In this document: one piece after another, positions 1-8,893 of the stretch | How the letters are laid out: each line of letters opens with the position of its first letter | Position numbering within the stretch: the first letter of the stretch is position 1 | Assembly (NCBI GenBank): GCA_001898645.1 | Contig: MKUQ01000004.1 | Location: 217,240 to 281,239 of the forward strand | Source of the DNA: Burkholderiales bacterium 70-64 | GTDB taxonomy: Bacteria; Pseudomonadota; Gammaproteobacteria; Burkholderiales; Burkholderiaceae_E | Reading direction: 5' to 3' | DNA length: 64,000 nt | Program-made: the position numbers and the translations under genes | Notes under the pieces: generated by a model | Database searches by the model: none | Told to the model about the DNA's origin: nothing | What the model saw: the letters and a program-made list of their open reading frames with translations, nothing else

Positions 1-1
1 G

Positions 2-394
2 ATCACCATCGCGGACATGGAGAACGAGCCCCTGATCCTCTACCCCGATGTGCGCATGCACGGCCTGGCGCAGGAAGTGGCGCATGCCTTCGTCCGCGAG
101 GGCGTGCGGCTGCGCGTCGAGCAGCAGGTGGGCGACGTGCTGACGGGCGTAGCGCTGGTGGCCAGCGGATTCGGCCTGTGCGTGATCCCTGAGTCGGGCG
201 CCAGCCTGCGCCTGCCGGGCGTTCTCTACCGCCCCCTGAACAGCGGCTATCTGCGCCACGTCGAGCTGAACTGCGTCTACCGGCGCAGGGATTTCTCCCA
301 GACGCTGTCCGCCTTCGTGCAGATGGTGCGCAGGTTCGCCAGCGAGCGTCCCGCGCCCGCCGCGCCGCCGCCCGGGCCCCGGCGGCCGGGCTGA
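2..394 (+). CDS. LysR-family regulator, C-terminal part (5' truncated)
   Basis: The reading frame is open from the window edge and ends at a TGA. The visible 130 residues match the last part of a LysR effector-binding domain: a GVALVASGFGLCVIPES stretch (the G-x-G-hydrophobic-x-P pattern of type 2 periplasmic-binding folds), followed by a strand and the C-terminal helix. The DNA-binding half is outside the window. The tail is proline/alanine rich. It reads towards the molybdoenzyme gene, with about 140 bases between them, so it may or may not control it. The target is unknown. Confidence 0.8.
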   Translation: MTIADMENEPLILYPDVRMHGLAQEVAHAFVREGVRLRVEQQVGDVLTGVALVASGFGLCVIPESGASLRLPGVLYRPLNSGYLRHVELNCVYRRRDFSQTLSAFVQMVRRFASERPAPAAPPPGPRRPG

Positions 395-450
395 GTCCCG
401 GCGAGGCTCGGCGAGGCCCGGATCGTGCCGGCCGCGGCCCCCGCGTCGTA

Positions 451-472
451 GATATGTCGCCGACTACATATC
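451..472. promoter_or_regulatory. Predicted ModE-type operator upstream of the molybdoenzyme gene
   Basis: A perfect inverted repeat, GATATGT - 8 bases - ACATATC, lies about 60 bases before the start of the molybdoenzyme gene. An almost identical element with the same half-sites and spacer occurs between the modE-like gene and modA (5562-5583). Its layout, TATGT...ACATA around a GTCGCC-like spacer, resembles the E. coli modA operator as I remember it. It is the likely binding site of the regulator at 4398-5492. The assignment is by inference. Confidence 0.6.
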
Positions 473-533
473 GCGGCACAGGGGGGCCCACTCCTAAAAT
501 TGCGGTATTGCAATGCAGATTTTCGGGAGCGGC

Positions 534-3263
534 ATGGTGGCAGCAGCGGACGTGAAGTGGATCCCCACCTATTGCTACAACTGCGTGGCCGGCCCGGACA
601 TGCTCACCATCAAGGTCGAGAACGGCGTGGCCACCGAGGTGGGGCCGAACTTCCACGGCAAGGGCATCCATCCCGGCGACGGCAAGCCCTGCGTCAAGGC
701 CTACGGCCTGATCCAGAAGACCTATTCCCCGCACCGCGTCCTCTCGCCGATGCGGCGCACCAACCCGCGCAAGGGCATCAACGAGGATCCCGGCTTCGTG
801 CCGATCTCCTGGGACGAGGCGCTCGACACCGTGGCGCAGCGCCTGCTCGCCGTGCGCGAGAAGGGCCTGGTCGACGAGGCCGGCCTGCCGCGCGTGGCCA
901 TCAGCCTGGGCCACGGCGGCACGCCGGCGCACTACATGGGCACCTTCCCGGCCTTCATGGCCGCCTGGGGCCCGATCGACTTCAGCTTCGGCTCGGGCCA
1001 GGGCGTCAAGTGCGTGCACTCCGAGCACCTGTACGGCGAATACTGGCATCGCGCCTTCACGGTGTCCGCCGACACGCCCTACTGCGAATACAACGTCGCC
1101 TTCGGCGCCAACGTCGAGGTGACCGGCGGCGTGGCGGCAGTGGCGCGCCATGCGGCCGCGCGCGTGCGCGGCATGAAGCGCGTCTACGTCGAGCCGCACA
1201 TGTCGGTGAGCGCGGCCTGCTCGGCCGAGTGGATCCCGATCAGGCCCAAGACCGACGCCGCCTTCATGTTCGCGATGATCCACGTGATGCTGCACGAGCG
1301 GCCGCGCGATCACCTCGACCTTCCCTTCCTGCGCGATCGCACCGCTTCGCCCTACCTGGTGGGGCCCCACGGCTACTACCTGCGCGAAGGCTCCAGCGCC
1401 AAGCCGTTGCTGTGGGACACCTGCCGCCAGGCCGCGGTGCCCTTCGACACGCCCGGCATCGTGCCGGCCCTGGAGGGCAGCTTCACGGTCGCCCATGCCT
1501 ACGAGCAGGGGCCCGACGACGATCGCTGGGTATATGACGAGGTGCAGGGCGAGCCCTCGTTCACGCGGCTGGTCGAGCACGTGCGCAGCTACACCCCCGA
1601 ATGGGCGCAGACGATCTGCGAGGTGCCCGCCGAGCGCATCCGCCGCGTCGCCAACGAGTTCGTCGATCACGCGCACGTCGGCGAGACCGTCGAGGTCGAC
1701 GGCGAGACGCTGCCCTTCCGGCCGGTCTCGGTCACGCTGGGCAAGACCGTCAACAACGGCTGGGGCGCCTTCGACTGCGTGTGGGGGCGCACCGTGCTGG
1801 CGGTGCTGGTGGGCGCGCTCGAGGTGCCGGGCGGCACGCTGGGCACCACCATCCGCATCAATCGGCCGCACGAAGACCGCATGCGCAGCGTCAAGCCGGG
1901 CGACGACGGCTTCATGGTGCACAACCTGAACCCGACCGACCCGGAGCGGTGGATACGCAAGCCCGGCGGGCGCAATGCCCACCGCACCCTCGTGCCGCTG
2001 GTCGGCAACGGCCCCTGGGCGCAGGCGCTGGGGCCGACCCACCTGGCCTGGATGTGGCAGAAGGACGCGCCGGTGAACCTGATGAATCCCGCCTTCCCCG
2101 AGGTGTGGATCACCTTCCGTACCAACCCGGCGATCTCCTTCTGGGACACGCGCGGGCTGTCGGAGACGATGGCGCGCTTCCCCTTCATGGCGTCGTTCGC
2201 CTACACCATCGACGAAACCAACTGGATGGCCGACATCCTCCTGCCCGAGGCCACCGACCTGGAGAGCCTTCAGCTCATCCGCCTCGGGCGCACCAAGTTC
2301 GTCGAGCAGTACTGGCATCACGAGGGCTTCATCCTGCGCCAGCCGGCGGTCGCGCCGCGCGGCGAGGCGCGCGACTTCACCTGGATCTCCACCGAGCTGG
2401 CGCGCCGCACCGGGCTGCTCGAACCCTACAACTCGGCCATCAACCGCGGCGCGGGCGGCGTGCCGCAGTTCAAGGGCGAGGGCTTCGATTTCTCGCTCGA
2501 TCCCACGCGCGTGCATTCGGTCGAGGAGATCTGGGATGGTGCCTGCCGTGCGGCCACCGCCGCCCTCACCGGCGGGCGCGAGGTCCGCGATCTCGCCTGG
2601 TTCCGCGAGAACGGCTTCTTCAGCCAGCCGTATTCGCGCCGCGGCTGGTACCTCACTCCCAAGCTCGCCGAGCTGAACCTGCGCTACGAGCTACCCTACC
2701 AGGAGCGCCTGACCCGCTCCGGGCGCGAGCTGGAGCGCCGCCTGCACGAGCAGGACATCCACTGGTGGGACGACCAGCTCACCGAATACCAGTTCCTGCC
2801 GGCCTGGCACGACCTGCCGGGACGCTGGGAGCGCGCACTGATCCACCAGGGCGCGCAGCCGAAGGACTATCCCTTCTGGCTGCTCACCACCAAGAGCATG
2901 CAGTTCCACGCCAGCGGCAACGCCTCGATCCAGCTCATGGACGAGGTCTCGCGCAACGTGCGCGGCCACGGCGGCGTGGTGATCAATGCCCGCACCGCGC
3001 AGCAGCTCGGCATCGAGGAGGGCGACCTGGTGGAGGTGGCCTCGCCGGTGAACACCACGCGCGGGCGCGCCATCGTGAACCAGGGCATCCGCCCCGACAC
3101 GCTGCTCATCGTCGGCCAGTTCGACCACTGGGCCACGCCGTACGCCAAGGACAAGATCAAGTCCCCCAGCCTGAACACGGTGGCGCCCATGTCGATGGAG
3201 CTGACCGACGCCACCGGCTCCGGATCCGACCTGGTGCGCGTGGCGCTGCGCCGCGCTGCCTGA
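534..3263 (+). CDS. Molybdopterin-dependent oxidoreductase (DMSO reductase family, PadB-like catalytic subunit)
   Basis: A protein of 909 residues from the ATG at 534, which has GGGAG just upstream; an in-frame ATG at 513 lacks a good ribosome site. It has the family layout: an N-terminal Fe-S motif, an ISWDEAL segment, a central Mo-bisPGD domain and a C-terminal cofactor-binding cap. The N-terminal motif is C14-x2-C17 with a later C53; the usual third cysteine is replaced by GPD. A Cys in GVKCVHSEHLYGEYW may be the Mo ligand. The opening residues recall phenylacetyl-CoA:acceptor oxidoreductase PadB from memory, but no PadC or PadD partner follows, so the substrate stays open. fdhD follows after 10 bases, which fits a shared operon for maturation. 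A ModE-like operator precedes it. Confidence 0.85.
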   Translation: MVAAADVKWIPTYCYNCVAGPDMLTIKVENGVATEVGPNFHGKGIHPGDGKPCVKAYGLIQKTYSPHRVLSPMRRTNPRKGINEDPGFVPISWDEALDTVAQRLLAVREKGLVDEAGLPRVAISLGHGGTPAHYMGTFPAFMAAWGPIDFSFGSGQGVKCVHSEHLYGEYWHRAFTVSADTPYCEYNVAFGANVEVTGGVAAVARHAAARVRGMKRVYVEPHMSVSAACSAEWIPIRPKTDAAFMFAMIHVMLHERPRDHLDLPFLRDRTASPYLVGPHGYYLREGSSAKPLLWDTCRQAAVPFDTPGIVPALEGSFTVAHAYEQGPDDDRWVYDEVQGEPSFTRLVEHVRSYTPEWAQTICEVPAERIRRVANEFVDHAHVGETVEVDGETLPFRPVSVTLGKTVNNGWGAFDCVWGRTVLAVLVGALEVPGGTLGTTIRINRPHEDRMRSVKPGDDGFMVHNLNPTDPERWIRKPGGRNAHRTLVPLVGNGPWAQALGPTHLAWMWQKDAPVNLMNPAFPEVWITFRTNPAISFWDTRGLSETMARFPFMASFAYTIDETNWMADILLPEATDLESLQLIRLGRTKFVEQYWHHEGFILRQPAVAPRGEARDFTWISTELARRTGLLEPYNSAINRGAGGVPQFKGEGFDFSLDPTRVHSVEEIWDGACRAATAALTGGREVRDLAWFRENGFFSQPYSRRGWYLTPKLAELNLRYELPYQERLTRSGRELERRLHEQDIHWWDDQLTEYQFLPAWHDLPGRWERALIHQGAQPKDYPFWLLTTKSMQFHASGNASIQLMDEVSRNVRGHGGVVINARTAQQLGIEEGDLVEVASPVNTTRGRAIVNQGIRPDTLLIVGQFDHWATPYAKDKIKSPSLNTVAPMSMELTDATGSGSDLVRVALRRAA

Positions 3264-3273
3264 GGAGCGCGAC

Positions 3274-4239
3274 ATGGCCACACCCCTGCACCGGCAGCAC
3301 GGCATCAGCGCGATCGCGGCGCAGCGCTTCGATGCCTCCGGCGCCGTCGAGGATGCGTGCTGGGTCGTCGACGAGGAGACGCTGACCATCGACGTCGAGG
3401 GCATCGGCGCCTATACGCTGATGTGGACGCCCACGCGCCCGGCGGGCGCCGCCTGCGGCTTCGTGCCCGGCGAGGGCGTGCTGCTCGGCGAAGGAGCGGC
3501 CGGCGAGGGTGTGGCCGGTGAGGGTGTAGCCGGCGAGACCGGCGTGCCCGAGGTGCTCGCGCTGGCCGCCGGCTTCGCCTACACCGAGGGGCTGTTCGAT
3601 CGCATCGAGGGCGTGCGCGCCCTGTCGGTGTGCGCCGACGCTCCGGACGTGGTCCGCCTGTCGCTCGTCGATCCGACGCGCGCGCGGGTGCGGCGGCGCA
3701 ACGTCGTCATCGGCTCGTCGTGCGGCATCTGCGGCGGCCGCGAGCGCATCGAGGACGTGGTGCGCGGCATCCCGCCGGTGGGCGATGCGCTGCGGCTGGG
3801 GGCGGCGCAGCTCGAGGCGGTCATGGCCGCCATGCGCCAGCGCCAGGCGGTCTGGCTGGCCACCGGCGGCACGCATGCCGCGGCCATCTTCGACGCTTCG
3901 GGGCGCGTGCTGGCGCTGGCCGAGGACCTCGGGCGGCACAACGCGCTCGACAAGGTCATCGGCGAGTGCCTGCTCGCCGGCATTCCGCTGGCCGGCTGCG
4001 GCGCCGCGCTGACCAGCCGCATCACCCTCGAGATGGCGAGCAAGGCGGCGCGCGCCGGGCTCGAGATGGTGGCGGCGGTCTCGGCGGCTTCCTCGCTGGC
4101 GATCGAGGCCGCGGATCGCTTCGGCATCACGCTGTGCGCCTTCGTGCGCAACGGACGCGCCACGGCCTTCTCGCACGGCCACCGGCTGCTGGGGCCGGTT
4201 CACGCCACGATCGACCCCGCGCCGGCCTGCGGATTCTGA
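3274..4239 (+). CDS. fdhD: Formate dehydrogenase accessory sulfurtransferase FdhD
   Basis: A protein of 321 residues with GAGGAG before its ATG. It carries the family's SSCGICGG motif, whose CxxC cysteines pass sulfur from IscS to the bisPGD cofactor, and the later ATGGTHAAAIF and DLGRHNALDKVIG segments. FdhD activates Mo/W enzymes of the DMSO reductase family, so the upstream oxidoreductase is its obvious client. An unusual insert near residues 65-90 repeats Gly-Glu-Gly-Val-Ala units, where the DNA has short GGCGAGGGTGT-like repeats; most homologues lack it. A strong terminator follows at 4351. Confidence 0.95.
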   Translation: MATPLHRQHGISAIAAQRFDASGAVEDACWVVDEETLTIDVEGIGAYTLMWTPTRPAGAACGFVPGEGVLLGEGAAGEGVAGEGVAGETGVPEVLALAAGFAYTEGLFDRIEGVRALSVCADAPDVVRLSLVDPTRARVRRRNVVIGSSCGICGGRERIEDVVRGIPPVGDALRLGAAQLEAVMAAMRQRQAVWLATGGTHAAAIFDASGRVLALAEDLGRHNALDKVIGECLLAGIPLAGCGAALTSRITLEMASKAARAGLEMVAAVSAASSLAIEAADRFGITLCAFVRNGRATAFSHGHRLLGPVHATIDPAPACGF

Positions 4240-4350
4240 CGCGCCGATTGCGGCGCGCCGTCGACCTCCTGCTCCTCGTCGACCCCCTGCTCCGATTGGG
4301 AGTAGGATGGAACCTGTCAAAACGGCGGATCCAACCATGTCTCCGCCTCG

Positions 4351-4393
4351 CCGAGCGAAGGGCAGCGCAAGCGACCGACGCTCGGTTTTTTTT
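4351..4393 (+). terminator. Rho-independent terminator after fdhD
   Basis: CCGAGCG (4351-4357) pairs with CGCTCGG (4379-4385) and is followed directly by eight T residues. It sits between the convergent fdhD and modE-like genes and is oriented to stop transcription of the molybdoenzyme-fdhD unit. Confidence 0.8.
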
Positions 4394-4397
4394 GCCT

Positions 4398-5492
4398 TCA
4401 GCGGTACCAGGGCAGGGTACGCCGTAGCGAGACGATCTCGCCGGCGTCCTGCGCCGAGTAGCCGGGAAGCGCCGCCACCTGCTCGCGCCATTGCGGCGAG
4501 GCGAGCAGCGACACGATGGCCTGGGCGCACGGCGTGGCCAGCGTCTCGCGCTCGCACACCAGGAAGTAGTCCTCGACCACCAGCGGCACGAAGTCGACGC
4601 CCCGGCCGGCCGCCGCCTGGATGCCCAGTCCGGCATCGGCTGCGTCGGCCGCCACGGCGGCCGCCACCGCCAGGTGGTTGGCTTCCTCGTGGCCGAAGCC
4701 GCGGACCGACGCCGGATCGATGCGATGCACGGCGAGCAGCTCCTCGAGCAGCGCGCGCGTCCCCGTGGCGGGCGCGCGGTTGACGAAGCGCAGGCGCGGC
4801 AGGTCTTCGATGCCGCGCACCTTCAGCGGATTGCCCTTGGCCACGAACAGGCCCTGCGTGCGGTGCGCCACGCGGATCAGCTTCTCGCGCCCCAGCCGCA
4901 GCAGCGGCCCGAACGCCCGGTGCACCTTCGAGCCGCGCTGCGCCAGGTCGGGGCGCGACAGCGGAAGGTGGATGCCGGCGAACGCGCAGTGGCCGGCGCG
5001 CATGCGCCGCAGCGCGTCGAGGCTGCCCTCGTAGTGCAGGTCGAGCAGCACCTCGCGCTCGGTCTGGCACAGGCGCTTGAGCAGCGGCAGCGACAGGTCG
5101 TGGCTGGCCACGCAGGTGGTGATCTGCACCTCGTCGTTGAACGCGATCGAAAGCTCGCGCCCGATCTCGGTGGCGAGGTTCTCCACCTGCGGCGCGAGGC
5201 GGGCGCGGATGCGCGTCTCCGCCCACAGCAGCTTCTCGGCGAAGTCGGTCAGGCGCGCCGCGCGCCCCTTGTCCCAATGGACCAGCGGCCGGTCGAGGCG
5301 GACCTCCTGTTCCTTCAGGTAGCCCCACAGGTGCCGGTACGACCAGCCGAGCTTGCGCGCGGCCGCGGCGATCGAGCCCTCGTGCCGCACCGCCCCGAGC
5401 ACGTCGAAGAACGGATTGCGCAGGTGCGCGCCTGCGACCGCGGACAGGGCGTACTGCAACTCCACGGCGATGATGCCGGACGAGCTATGCAT
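4398..5492 (-). CDS. ModE-type HTH regulator with periplasmic-binding-protein-like sensor domain
   Basis: A protein of 364 residues. The N-terminal 110 residues are a ModE/LysR-like winged helix; the segment GSIAAAARKLGWSYRHLWGY is the recognition region, with aromatic residues where ModE has SYKSAW. Instead of the molybdate-binding MOP/TOBE domains of classical ModE, the rest is a substrate-binding fold of the PBP_like type found in Mo/W-linked regulators. It lies divergent from modA with a palindrome between them, and ends convergent with fdhD. The likely role is repression or activation of molybdate uptake and the molybdoenzyme in response to the oxyanion or cofactor. The ligand is inferred from context only. 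Confidence 0.82.
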   Translation of the reverse strand: MHSSSGIIAVELQYALSAVAGAHLRNPFFDVLGAVRHEGSIAAAARKLGWSYRHLWGYLKEQEVRLDRPLVHWDKGRAARLTDFAEKLLWAETRIRARLAPQVENLATEIGRELSIAFNDEVQITTCVASHDLSLPLLKRLCQTEREVLLDLHYEGSLDALRRMRAGHCAFAGIHLPLSRPDLAQRGSKVHRAFGPLLRLGREKLIRVAHRTQGLFVAKGNPLKVRGIEDLPRLRFVNRAPATGTRALLEELLAVHRIDPASVRGFGHEEANHLAVAAAVAADAADAGLGIQAAAGRGVDFVPLVVEDYFLVCERETLATPCAQAIVSLLASPQWREQVAALPGYSAQDAGEIVSLRRTLPWYR

Positions 5493-5561
5493 GGCGATTC
5501 GGGTCGATGCACCGATGGTGTCCGGCTATTCTCGCAGATGGATGAAGCATCTCGATCCGTC

Positions 5562-5583
5562 GGTATGTTTATTCGGACATATC
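5562..5583. promoter_or_regulatory. Predicted ModE-type operator in the modE-modA divergent region
   Basis: GGTATGT - 8 bases - ACATATC is a palindrome with one mismatch. Flanking TC/GA bases extend the symmetry. It lies 72 bases before modA and 70 before the regulator, so it could serve both. It matches the element at 451-472 in half-site and spacer length. Confidence 0.65.
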
Positions 5584-5654
5584 GATCGGCTTCCCGTGCG
5601 CTTCTACACTGACGCGCAGCGCCGCCATCCCGGGCCGCGCATTCGGGAACCGGC

Positions 5655-6374
5655 ATGCGCATCATCGTCTCGCTCTTCGTCGCCGCCGCCGCGATCGCCT
5701 CGGCGAACGCCGCGGAGTTCACCCTCGCAGCGGGAGCCGGCTTCCGGCGCCCGCTCGCCGAGCTCGTCGCCGCCCACGAAAAGGCGAGCGGCGACAGGAT
5801 CACCCAGGTCTATGGCCACCTCGGCCAGGTGATCGCGCAGGCGCGCGAGAGCGGCACCATCTCCATGGTCTGCGGCGACCGCGTCGTGCTCGAGGCCGCG
5901 CCCGGCCTGTCGTTCTCGTCGCAGGCGCGCCTCGGGCTGGGCAGGCTCGTCGTCGCGTACCGCAAGGGCATCGCGCTGCGCGATGCGCGCGACCTGGCCT
6001 CGCCGCAGTTCGAGCGCATCGGCATTCCCGACCAGGTCAACGCGATGTACGGCAAGGCCGGCCGCCAGTTCCTCGATCGCGCAGGGCTCGCGCAGCGCAT
6101 CGATCCGAAGCTGCTGCCGGTGGCGACCGTCCCCCAGGTGACGAGCTACGTCGCCAGCGGCGAGATCGACGCCGGCTTCGTCAACGCCACCGACGCGATC
6201 GGCGCGGGAGCGAACATCGGCGGCTACGTCGAGGTCGATCCGAAGCTGTACGACCCGGTCGAGGTCGTCTGCGGCGTGCTGCCCGGCGCATCGCGATCCG
6301 GCGCGGTGCAGGGCTTCGCGACCTGGCTCGGAAGCGACGAAGCACGCACCATCCTGCGGCGCCACGGGCTGTGA
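5655..6374 (+). CDS. modA: Molybdate-type ABC transporter substrate-binding protein ModA
   Basis: A protein of 239 residues with a cleavable signal peptide: MRI, a hydrophobic core rich in Val/Ala, then an ANAAEF cleavage region. The mature part follows the ModA plan, with an opening LAAGAGFRRPLAEL strand-helix, a YGHLGQVIAQ anion-binding turn, and later VPQVTSYVASGEIDAGFV. It delivers the oxyanion to ModB in the inner membrane. It is the first gene of an eight-gene operon; its stop overlaps the GTG of modB. It is shorter and more divergent than textbook ModA, so tungstate or another oxyanion cannot be excluded. Confidence 0.85.
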   Translation: MRIIVSLFVAAAAIASANAAEFTLAAGAGFRRPLAELVAAHEKASGDRITQVYGHLGQVIAQARESGTISMVCGDRVVLEAAPGLSFSSQARLGLGRLVVAYRKGIALRDARDLASPQFERIGIPDQVNAMYGKAGRQFLDRAGLAQRIDPKLLPVATVPQVTSYVASGEIDAGFVNATDAIGAGANIGGYVEVDPKLYDPVEVVCGVLPGASRSGAVQGFATWLGSDEARTILRRHGL

Positions 6375-7084
6375 GCGCGGTGCTCGACGCGGCGCTCGCC
6401 GCCGTCGCCGATCCCGCCCTCGCCGCGCCGGCGCTGCTCACCCTCAAGGTGGCTGCCGCCACCTTCGTCGCGCACCTGGTGCTCGGCATCGGGCTGGGCT
6501 GGGCGCTCGCCCTGCCGCGCTGGCCCGGGCGCACCGTGCTCGATGTGGCCGTGACGCTGCCCATGGTCTTCCCGCCGCTGGCGATGGGCTTCTTCCTGCT
6601 CCTGGCGCTCGGGCGGCGCAGCCCGCTCGGGCAGTGGCTGGCCGAGACCTTCGGCCTGCGCTTCGTCTTCACCTTCGAAGGCGTGCTGCTCGCTTCGGTG
6701 ATTGTCGGGCTGCCGCTCGTCGTCAAGCCGATCGAGGCGGCGATCGCCGGCGTCTCGCGCCGGCTCGGCGAGGCATCGCGCACGCTCGGGCGCAACGAAT
6801 GGGAGACCTTCGCCTGGGTGATCCTGCCGAACGTGCGCCCGGCGATCATCGCCGGCCTGGTGCTGGCGACCGCGCGTTCGCTCGGCGAAGTCGGCATCAC
6901 GCTCATGCTCGGCGGCAACATCGTCGGCCGTACGAACACCGTGTCGCTGGAGATCTACAATGCGGTGTTCAACGGCGAGTACCCGCGCGCGGTGGTCCTG
7001 TCCGCGCTGCTCGGCATGGTGTCGATCGCGGTATTCGTCGCCTTGCGGCGCGCCGGCGCAGTGCGCCTGCCGATCGGAGCCTGA
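6371..7084 (+). CDS. modB: Molybdate ABC transporter permease ModB
   Basis: A protein of 237 residues starting at a GTG that overlaps the modA stop by 4 bases. It shows about five hydrophobic membrane segments and the EAA loop typical of ModB/CysT permeases (SRRLGEASRTLGRNEWETF...ILPNVRPAII), which docks with the ModC ATPase. The MVFPPLAMGFFLLLALGR segment is typical of ModB. It forms the channel through the inner membrane. Confidence 0.93.
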   Translation: MSAVLDAALAAVADPALAAPALLTLKVAAATFVAHLVLGIGLGWALALPRWPGRTVLDVAVTLPMVFPPLAMGFFLLLALGRRSPLGQWLAETFGLRFVFTFEGVLLASVIVGLPLVVKPIEAAIAGVSRRLGEASRTLGRNEWETFAWVILPNVRPAIIAGLVLATARSLGEVGITLMLGGNIVGRTNTVSLEIYNAVFNGEYPRAVVLSALLGMVSIAVFVALRRAGAVRLPIGA

Positions 7085-7087
7085 GCG

Positions 7088-7933
7088 ATGTTCTCCGACG
7101 AAGAGCTGATCCGCATCCTGCTCGAGGACTGTCCCTACGGCGACATCACGACGCACGGCCTCGGCATCGGGGATGTGCCGGCGCGGATGCGTTTCGCCGC
7201 GCGCGCGCCCATGACGCTCGCCGGCGTCGAGCAGGCCGCGCGGCTGCTCGAGCTGTGCGGCGCCGGCGTGCGGATGCATGCCCCCTCCGGCGCTTCGGTC
7301 GAGGCGGGAGCGACGATCCTCGAGGCGAGCGCGGCGGCCGCCTCGCTGCACCGCGGCTACAAGACGGCGCAGACGCTGCTCGAGATCCTCGGCGGCGTGG
7401 CGAGCGCAGCGCGCGCCATCGTGCAGGCGGCGCGCGAAGGCGCGCCTGCGTGCAGGGTGGTGTGCACGCGCAAGCACGTGCCGGGCATCAAGCGGTGGGC
7501 GCTGCTGGCGATCGAGGCGGGCGGCGCGATCCCGCACCGCCTGGGGTTGTCGGATTCGGTGCTCGTGTTCGAGCAGCATCGCGTGCTGCTCGATGCGGGG
7601 GTTACGATCGACGCCTGCATCGAACGGCTGCGTGCGCGCGCACCCGAGCGCCGGGTATCGATCGAGGCGGAGTCGGTGGAGGAAGCGATCGCCTGCGCGC
7701 GCGCCGGAGCCGATGTCGTCCAGGTCGACAAGCTCGATCCCGCGCACGTCGAGCGCATCGCGCAGGCCTTCGCATCCCTGCGGCAGCGGCCGCTGCTCGC
7801 CGCGGCCGGAGGCATCGACGAGCGCAATGCCGCCGCCTACGCGCGCGCCGGCGCCGACCTGCTGGTGACCTCGGCGCCGTACTACGCGCGGCCGCGCGAC
7901 GTCCGGGTCGAGATGCGGCGCGACGATGCCTGA
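7088..7933 (+). CDS. modD: ModD (quinolinate phosphoribosyltransferase-like protein of molybdate operons)
   Basis: A protein of 281 residues with the nicotinate-nucleotide pyrophosphorylase fold: LLEDCPYGDITTHGLG at the start, TRKHVPGIKRWALLAIEAGGAIPHRLGL in the middle, and the late barrel strands with AAAGGIDERNAAAYARAGADLLV. The TRK-x-PG-x-(K/R) motif corresponds to QPRTase TRKT-x-PG-x-R. Its place between modB and modC, in overlap with modC, identifies it as ModD rather than NadC. The exact reaction of ModD is not established. Confidence 0.9.
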   Translation: MFSDEELIRILLEDCPYGDITTHGLGIGDVPARMRFAARAPMTLAGVEQAARLLELCGAGVRMHAPSGASVEAGATILEASAAAASLHRGYKTAQTLLEILGGVASAARAIVQAAREGAPACRVVCTRKHVPGIKRWALLAIEAGGAIPHRLGLSDSVLVFEQHRVLLDAGVTIDACIERLRARAPERRVSIEAESVEEAIACARAGADVVQVDKLDPAHVERIAQAFASLRQRPLLAAAGGIDERNAAAYARAGADLLVTSAPYYARPRDVRVEMRRDDA

Positions 7934-8879
7934 GGAGGCCGCGTCGATCGTACCGTGGCTGCGCCTGTCGATGCGCATGCCGCTGCAGGGGCCCGGCGGA
8001 CGGTTCGAGCTCGATGTCGCGCTCGAGGCCGAGCGCGGCGCCTTCGTCGCCGTCACCGGCCCGTCCGGGGCGGGCAAGACCACCCTGATGCGGCTGGTGG
8101 CCGGGCTCGCGCGGCCGGCCGAGGGGCGGCTGACCGTCGGCGGCCAGACGTGGTACGACACGAGCGGGCACATCGAGCTGCCGACGCGCCGCCGTTCGAT
8201 CGGCTTCGTGTTCCAGGACTATGCGCTGTTCCCGAACATGACCGTGCGCGGCAACGTCGAATATGCGGCGGGCCGCCGGCGCGACCGCGCGTGGATCGAC
8301 GAGCTGCTGCGCCTCTCGGGCCTGTACGGGCTTTGCGACCGGCGTCCCGACTGGCTGTCCGGCGGGCAGAGGCAGCGCCTCGCCCTGATCCGCGCGCTTG
8401 CCCGCAGGCCGGCAATCCTGCTCCTCGACGAACCGCTGTCGGCGCTCGATCCTCCGCTGCGGCGGGAGCTGCAGAACGAAGTGTTGCGGCTGCACCGGCA
8501 CTTCGGCACCACCACCTTCATGGTCAGCCACGATCCGGCCGAGATGCTGCGCATGGCCGACCGGCTGCTCCGGCTCGACGCCGGCCACGTCACCTTCGAC
8601 GGAGCACCGCTCGTCGCCTGCGGCGGCGATGCGGCCGGGCGCGGGCTCGCGGTGGTCGCCGAGCACATGGAGGGACCGGACGCCGACGGCTGGTCGTCGG
8701 TGCTCGTCGATGGGCGACTGCGCCGCGTGCGCTATCGCGACCGGGATGCGCGGCTGCCGTCCGCCGCGCCCGTGCTGCTGTCGGCCGACGAGGTCCGCGT
8801 CGACGCCCTGGCCGCGGCCCCGGGGCTGGGCCGCTCGCGGCGCGGCGATTTCGCCGGTGCCCCGGTGGCAGGCGATTGA
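7926..8879 (+). CDS. modC: Molybdate ABC transporter ATP-binding protein ModC
   Basis: A protein of 317 residues that overlaps the end of modD. It has Walker A GPSGAGKTT, a Q-loop in FVFQDYALFPNMTVRGN, the LSGGQRQRLALIRAL signature, Walker B ILLLDEPLSALD and a switch histidine in MVSHDP. The C-terminal 80 residues are a reduced TOBE/MOP-like domain with weak similarity to molybdate-binding modules. It energises ModB. Confidence 0.93.
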   Translation: MPEEAASIVPWLRLSMRMPLQGPGGRFELDVALEAERGAFVAVTGPSGAGKTTLMRLVAGLARPAEGRLTVGGQTWYDTSGHIELPTRRRSIGFVFQDYALFPNMTVRGNVEYAAGRRRDRAWIDELLRLSGLYGLCDRRPDWLSGGQRQRLALIRALARRPAILLLDEPLSALDPPLRRELQNEVLRLHRHFGTTTFMVSHDPAEMLRMADRLLRLDAGHVTFDGAPLVACGGDAAGRGLAVVAEHMEGPDADGWSSVLVDGRLRRVRYRDRDARLPSAAPVLLSADEVRVDALAAAPGLGRSRRGDFAGAPVAGD

Positions 8880-8893
8880 CGCGCGAGCCCGCG

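Noticed and set aside
3..2516. Very long minus-strand reading frame opposite the LysR end and the molybdoenzyme
   Set aside because: It mirrors the molybdoenzyme codons in GC-rich DNA, is rich in Arg/His/Gly/Ala, and shows no known motif. It is a shadow frame.
4239..4398. Riboswitch or Moco RNA motif near the Mo genes
   Set aside because: Only a plain terminator hairpin with a T-run is visible. No larger conserved fold could be made out.
7088..7933. nadC (NAD synthesis) instead of modD
   Set aside because: The fold is shared, but the position between modB and modC with overlaps and no other nad genes favours ModD.
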